The notes beneath the pieces are model-generated. The model saw only the letters and a list, made by a program, of their open reading frames with translations, made no database searches and had not been told where the DNA came from. The translations under genes were made by a program, and so were the position numbers. Of a DNA stretch of 64,000 nt, positions 60,086-64,000 are shown in pieces (the first letter of the stretch is position 1; each line of letters opens with the position of its first letter). This stretch comes from Runella sp. SP2 (GTDB lineage: Bacteria; Bacteroidota; Bacteroidia; Cytophagales; Spirosomataceae). Location of the stretch: positions 3,782,001 to 3,846,000 of the forward strand of contig NZ_CP031030.1 of the NCBI RefSeq assembly GCF_003711225.1, in the 5' to 3' direction.

Positions 60086-60775
60086 TTATTTTTCCAGCTT
60101 GGTCAACAACATCGACGACTGCTTTTTCCCTTTTTCGTCAAATTGATCTTGTTTTACAACCCCAACCCCTTTGGCCAAATATTCGGAGCAGACCAATTTT
60201 CGGTCGCCAAGAAGTTTCATTTTGGCATCCATGACATACGTAATTTTCAGGCACTCAAATTTTCCTGCGGGAGTTTCCACAGTCTCCATACTTTCCACTT
60301 TTCGGTTTGATATTGTGGCGTTGATATTGATGAGGTTCATGCCACTTGCCAACGTTGATGTGATATTTATGGCCGCATCGGGGAGTTTATCACCGACTTT
60401 CATTCCTGCGGGATACACCATTTTATCGCCGTCAATATTGAGTTTAATATCGGCCGATTTGGGAATCATATCGCTACTAATGTTACGAATATCAGTGACA
60501 TAGTCGCCCTTGTTGCAAGTTCCAGATGCTTGTCCCTTAGCTAAAAGCCGCCCCTTGGTATCAAAAGTTTGAGAATCTAAAACCAACAACATACCACCAT
60601 TAACGGGCTTCATGTCCACTACTTCGGTTTTCACGGTAGCGGTTGGTTTGTCTTTCTTGTCGTAGCTGACCATTTCAATTTTCATCCCTTTCGAGAGCTT
60701 GAAATATTCTGAACACTCTTGAGCAACCAGCTGATACGAACAAAAGAATGAGAGTAGGATTAGGATTTTTTTCAT
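60086..60775 (-). CDS. Secreted DUF3108-like protein
   Basis: A 229-residue product from the ATG at 60775 (signal peptide ILILLSFFCSYQLVAQ). The mature part has the extended-strand pattern of DUF3108-like periplasmic proteins (YFKLSKGMKIEMVSYDKKD, then VETPAGKFECLKITYVMDAKMKLLG and KGVGVVKQDQFDEKGK). It binds no visible cofactor. It starts 13 bp after the upstream lipoprotein stop. Envelope function unknown. Confidence 0.7.
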   Translation of the reverse strand: MKKILILLSFFCSYQLVAQECSEYFKLSKGMKIEMVSYDKKDKPTATVKTEVVDMKPVNGGMLLVLDSQTFDTKGRLLAKGQASGTCNKGDYVTDIRNISSDMIPKSADIKLNIDGDKMVYPAGMKVGDKLPDAAINITSTLASGMNLININATISNRKVESMETVETPAGKFECLKITYVMDAKMKLLGDRKLVCSEYLAKGVGVVKQDQFDEKGKKQSSMLLTKLEK

Positions 60776-60788
60776 TGAAATAGGTTTT

Positions 60789-61541
60789 TTATTTACACTT
60801 AGCCAGCACTTCGGCGGCAAGTTTTTTAGCCAATTCGATATTTTCGTTGTCATTATTACTGATTTCCACACTCACTTGAAAGGTAATTTTACCCACCAAC
60901 ACCGTCAGTTCTTTTTCTTTGATACGCCATGAAGCTGCATCTCCTATCCCAGCAATTTCTTTAAACGTGATGTCATCGCCCGATAAGTCTTTGGCCATCT
61001 TCGTGGCGGTTTCGGTGGTTTTTGCATCATAGCCTTTTTCTTTCATTGACTCACCCGCTTTCTTCAAAGCGGCCTCCTTTTCGGCGGCGGTGGTGTTTCG
61101 ATAAAATGCCCTGAAATTTTCCAAGGGAGTCGGTTTTCCCATGATTGTAAACAAGTCACTTCCTACCCATCTGAGACCTATTCGATTGGACGAAGGGTAT
61201 TCTATTTCACGGCCCGAAATCATCATTTTCCGCACCCTGTCGCTATCCCACGTGTATTCGTAGGTGTCTTTGTCATGCTTTTTAGCCTCTGAGCGGTAGC
61301 TATAACTTTTCTTGGCCTGCGCAGGAATAGTGTAATGTTTCTTAATGACATCAAGCGGCAGCAGTTGGTCGAGCGTCCCTTTATCAGCATGTGATTTGAG
61401 GCAGTCAGCGTTTCCAGCAGTCGAAACAGCCTCCGTTTTCTCTAATTCGCTGACACTTTTTTCGGTGCTGTTGGCCGTAGTGTTGTTACAAGCTGTGATG
61501 GCAAAAGCCACAATAACAGGCAGAAGAATGGATGATTTCAT
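60789..61541 (-). CDS. Lipoprotein of unknown function
   Basis: A 250-residue lipoprotein (MKSSILLPVIVAFAITAC, Cys18) with a Thr/Ser/Glu-rich region after the anchor. The body is mixed alpha/beta with many lysines (about 70-240), for example AKDLSGDDITFKEIAGIGDAASW and VSVEISNNDNENIELAKKLAAE at the end. No family recognised. It starts 3 bp after the stop of the small lipoprotein gene upstream, indicating the same transcript. Confidence 0.7.
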   Translation of the reverse strand: MKSSILLPVIVAFAITACNNTTANSTEKSVSELEKTEAVSTAGNADCLKSHADKGTLDQLLPLDVIKKHYTIPAQAKKSYSYRSEAKKHDKDTYEYTWDSDRVRKMMISGREIEYPSSNRIGLRWVGSDLFTIMGKPTPLENFRAFYRNTTAAEKEAALKKAGESMKEKGYDAKTTETATKMAKDLSGDDITFKEIAGIGDAASWRIKEKELTVLVGKITFQVSVEISNNDNENIELAKKLAAEVLAKCK

Positions 61542-61544
61542 GGT

Positions 61545-61808
61545 TTATTCGCAGTCAATGTCTTTGATTTGATCTTCATATACTTTTCGCTGGGCGGCTG
61601 TATAAACACTACACGACCGAATAATGTCGCTCAACGATTTTTTGACAGCTTCGCATTTTGTCTTATTGCCAAGGTCTTGCGACCAGGCGGTGAGTACCTT
61701 TTCATACTCGGCAGAGGCTTTTTCGCAGGTAGTACCCGTTGGGTCTAAAGCCCCTTTTTTACAGGACAACACTGCCAACAAACAGATGAAAACGATGAGT
61801 TTTTTCAT
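61545..61808 (-). CDS. Small Cys-rich lipoprotein
   Basis: An 87-residue product with a lipobox AVLSC (Cys16) and four further cysteines at about 28, 52, 70 and 86, likely forming disulfides in the periplasm. The mature part is helical (SAEYEKVLTAWSQDL, AVKKSLSDIIRSC, RKVYEDQIKDIDC). No family recognised. It overlaps none of its neighbours and is 3 bp from the next gene. Confidence 0.65.
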   Translation of the reverse strand: MKKLIVFICLLAVLSCKKGALDPTGTTCEKASAEYEKVLTAWSQDLGNKTKCEAVKKSLSDIIRSCSVYTAAQRKVYEDQIKDIDCE

Positions 61809-61840
61809 AGAATTTTAAGTTTTGTTAGTATAGAAATGGA

Positions 61841-62782
61841 TTACCGGTGCTGATACGTAATGACAAGGCTATGAAATCTGAGTGTGTCTCCCGTCCAGTT
61901 TCCAACCGACGAGATATTGACATAATACGAGTTGTTCTGATTGTCCACCGTTTCTGTCACCGACGCGGCTACACTTCCAATCGTGGCCACGTTCGTTGAA
62001 GTCTGCGCCGTTGCGATGGTTGTAAACGCATTGGTCGTGTGCGTGTTTCTACTAAATACAAAAGAGATATTAGAGGCTGAGTTGTCCAACACGTACATTC
62101 TTACGTTGGTAATCACGACGCCATCAGGGAGGTTTACGGGCAAATACATGGTTTTTCCAGCGTTTGTCGAATTAAACCACGCGTAGCCACTTCCTTTGCG
62201 GAGTTGGTCGTCCCAGTCCTGTGCTTGTACGCTGCTAAAATTGTAACTCTGGTAGTAGTTTGACGTATTGGAGACGCGCAGAATCCCGTCTTTGTCAGCA
62301 AACACAGGGCGCCGTTCGCTATCGGACACTTGGTTAAAATCAAGCTCCCTTGAGCGGATGGTTCCTATCCCATTGGTTCCATCTACGTCCAACGCCGCTT
62401 TAGACTTCCCAGATTCTCCCACAAAGAAGCTCCCAAATTCAAAGTGAGCCGCTGGAATATCATCAATCTGAAATTCCAGTCCTTCATACCCCCAAATTTT
62501 CAATAGCTTATCTTGCCCATACATCCCGCCAACAAACGTGTTGTTTTTGGTATATAGTGGTAACATGATGAAACTCTGATCACTTTGTAAGGTCAAAGGC
62601 ACGGAGCTTTTTCCGCGAATGACAACGGAATCCGAAGTGCTATTGTGAAGAAATGTGCTTTTAGAGGGGCTAATGACGACGCTTTGGGCGTAGGCAATTT
62701 CTCCTAAAAAAAAGAAAAAACACCCTACCCAAAAACAACGAACTACCGCAAAAATGCCAACACTTTTGTTTCTATTTTTCAT
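61841..62782 (-). CDS. Secreted beta-rich protein of unknown function
   Basis: A 313-residue product with a signal peptide (FWVGCFFFFLGEIAYAQ, ending near residue 33). The mature part is Ser/Thr/Asn rich with a tail-fibre-like first half (VVISPSKSTFLHNSTSDSV, GKSKAALDVDGTNGIGTI) and a second half with TIATAQTSTNVATIGSV. This pattern recurs in exported Bacteroidota proteins next to OmpA-type genes and resembles phage tail or adhesin modules, without a clear hit. It starts 15 bp after the upstream gene stop. Confidence 0.65.
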   Translation of the reverse strand: MKNRNKSVGIFAVVRCFWVGCFFFFLGEIAYAQSVVISPSKSTFLHNSTSDSVVIRGKSSVPLTLQSDQSFIMLPLYTKNNTFVGGMYGQDKLLKIWGYEGLEFQIDDIPAAHFEFGSFFVGESGKSKAALDVDGTNGIGTIRSRELDFNQVSDSERRPVFADKDGILRVSNTSNYYQSYNFSSVQAQDWDDQLRKGSGYAWFNSTNAGKTMYLPVNLPDGVVITNVRMYVLDNSASNISFVFSRNTHTTNAFTTIATAQTSTNVATIGSVAASVTETVDNQNNSYYVNISSVGNWTGDTLRFHSLVITYQHR

Positions 62783-62796
62783 TGAATATAAGCCGT

Positions 62797-63486
62797 TTAC
62801 TTACGCTTAAACGTAAAGTTCGTTGTTACTTCGCAGGCAGCTTGGGTCGGTATCTGAAACGATACGTGGAGTGCTCCTTTGATTTCTTTGGTAGTGACTA
62901 CCTCAAAATCATAAACACTTTTAATCGTTGGCTTCGTTTCGGGCAAAATAATTGCCTTGTAGCTATTAGGGGCATTAGTAACCCAAGGTGTTTTGGGTGG
63001 CAATAAGTCCTCGGGCGTAAAAGGTTTTTTAAATGTTTTATTCCCACTTTTTAGTCCTGCGGTACTTTTTAGCTGGGTCGCGAGTTGAGGGGAGCAGTTC
63101 TTAGTAACAGCGGGTTCGGTAATGGCCACCCAATTCCCATCTTCGGGCTGAATCACCGCCTCAAACGGAACGGTTCCACCCTTGGCCACAGGAGGCTCTC
63201 CTTTTCCTCCAAAATACGCGTGTAACTCCTTCAAATTACGTTTTGTATCGGGATAATGTACATCCTGATTTTGCTTATTTTTGAAAAAAACCAACGTGCC
63301 TTTGTCCTTCTCAAAAGTTCCCAAGTAATTAAACATTCCATCGAGCTGGGCGTAGGTGTATTGGGTTTGGTAAAACTTACAACCTCCCCCCAACTTACAG
63401 TACGCAATCGTCACTTGGGCACGAAGCTGCATCCCTAACGCTAAAGTAACGGTAAGTAGTAGAGCTATTTTGTTGCGTGTTTTCAT
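62797..63486 (-). CDS. Secreted protein of unknown function
   Basis: A 229-residue product with a signal peptide (LLLTVTLALGMQLRAQ). Four cysteines are visible in the mature part (KLGGGC near 36 and CSPQLA, plus CEVTTN at the end), some likely disulfide bonded. A short low-complexity Lys/Pro region lies near 150-170. No domain recognised. It lies 13 bp after the OmpA-type gene and 15 bp before the next gene in the run. Confidence 0.65.
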   Translation of the reverse strand: MKTRNKIALLLTVTLALGMQLRAQVTIAYCKLGGGCKFYQTQYTYAQLDGMFNYLGTFEKDKGTLVFFKNKQNQDVHYPDTKRNLKELHAYFGGKGEPPVAKGGTVPFEAVIQPEDGNWVAITEPAVTKNCSPQLATQLKSTAGLKSGNKTFKKPFTPEDLLPPKTPWVTNAPNSYKAIILPETKPTIKSVYDFEVVTTKEIKGALHVSFQIPTQAACEVTTNFTFKRK

Positions 63487-63498
63487 GGCGCTGAATGG

Positions 63499-64000
63499 CT
63501 ATAGTTTGACAAACTCCACGCGGCGGTTATTCGCTTTTCCTTCAGCAGTCGTATTCGGCGCAACGGGCTGCGACTCGCCTTTGCCATCCGTTTCCATGCG
63601 AGCGGCTTCAATGCCAAACTCCGTTTGAAGGGCGTTTTTGACCGATGCAGCTCGGCGTTTCGACAAGTCTAAGTTTTTGGCATCTTCGCCATCAGAATCA
63701 GTATGACCGATGATGCGGACTTTAACCGTGGCGTTTTCTTTTAATACCGTACCCAATTCTTTTAAAACACCGTACGATTCGGGCTTGATTTTATCCGAAT
63801 TGACGTCAAACAATATCCCCGTCGTGCTAAATTTCCCTTCGGTGATGAGCTTGGAGCGGGTATCAGGAGCACCCACGGCTACGCGCAGGTTGGCTAGATA
63901 AACCGTTCCTTCAAAGATGCTGGTCGCAAAAAGCATTGAGTATTTGAGAGAAGAATCAAACGCCTTCGGCAAGTCCCATATCTTGGTTTCGTTTACGTAA
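63499..64000 (-). CDS. OmpA-family C-terminal domain protein, partial (N-terminus outside window)
   Basis: The frame is open from the right edge to the stop at 63499; the TTG at 63970-63972 is not convincing as a start, because the reading continues upstream as VNETKIWDLPKAF. The last 110 residues are a full OmpA/MotB peptidoglycan-binding domain (FDVNSDKIKPESYGVLKELG, GHTDSDGEDAKNLDLSKRRA, then NRRVEFVKL). Preceding residues SSLKYSMLFATSIFEGTVYLANLRVAVGAPD look like the end of another domain. It heads the nine-gene run. Confidence 0.8.
   Translation of the reverse strand, partial: YVNETKIWDLPKAFDSSLKYSMLFATSIFEGTVYLANLRVAVGAPDTRSKLITEGKFSTTGILFDVNSDKIKPESYGVLKELGTVLKENATVKVRIIGHTDSDGEDAKNLDLSKRRAASVKNALQTEFGIEAARMETDGKGESQPVAPNTTAEGKANNRRVEFVKL

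Noticed and set aside
1..64000. tRNA, rRNA, IS element, integrase or phage gene
   Set aside because: I looked for transposase and integrase motifs in the frames and for tRNA-like cloverleaf sequence in the gaps and found none.

Overview
The window looks like chromosomal DNA of a Bacteroidota bacterium, most likely a cytophagalean of the Spirosomataceae/Cytophagaceae type (Runella-like). The evidence is a SusC/SusD pair, many lipoproteins with Bacteroidota lipoboxes, TonB receptors, a DUF3109 protein, start codons without clear Shine-Dalgarno sites, and TAnnTTTG -7 promoter elements just upstream of several genes. The genus is inference. I see no rRNA, tRNA, CRISPR array, insertion sequence or phage gene.

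Region 1 (1-26.2 kb) is mixed housekeeping: a LuxE-like acyl-protein synthetase cut by the left edge, small secreted proteins, ornithine aminotransferase (rocD), a large secreted zinc protease, an Lrp/AsnC regulator, gluconokinase, a thioredoxin-like protein, a PhzF-family protein, an OmpA/PD40 protein, an alkyltransferase-like protein, a LysM lytic transglycosylase operon, an M16 peptidase, a TrmH/SpoU methylase, a histone H1-like protein, a NuoI-like ferredoxin with a very long repetitive tail, a PfkB-type phosphofructokinase, the EngB GTPase, a VOC protein and an APH-fold kinase. The repetitive tail of the NuoI gene and its 3' flank form an unstable locus: 93/141-bp coding repeats are followed by three tandem copies of a 242-bp block carrying the gene end plus its terminator.

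Region 2 (26.3-54.4 kb) lies entirely on the minus strand and is the most unusual part. It has four intact PAP2/vanadium haloperoxidase-type proteins, three AhpD/carboxymuconolactone-decarboxylase-type proteins, two TonB receptors, a SusC/SusD pair, two MetA-like outer membrane barrels, an MFS transporter, a DUF3179 protein, an NTF2-like protein, and three paralogues of a small N-terminally anchored protein ending in a PPPE motif. In transcription order the same module recurs three times: PPPE protein, then outer membrane barrel, then haloperoxidase. Two PPPE genes have a close -7 promoter element and a TTG start; the third starts with GTG. I infer a cell-envelope redox or phosphatase system whose outer-membrane component has been swapped between modules; the substrate is unknown.

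Region 3 (54.5-64 kb) has a GT4 glycosyltransferase on the plus strand, one small unknown gene, then a tightly packed minus-strand run of nine genes. This run includes an OmpA-type protein cut by the right edge, several small lipoproteins and secreted unknowns, and an M4 (thermolysin-type) metalloprotease with a long extra C-terminal region.

Several families of short palindromic repeats are scattered through the window. One has become part of three reading frames.
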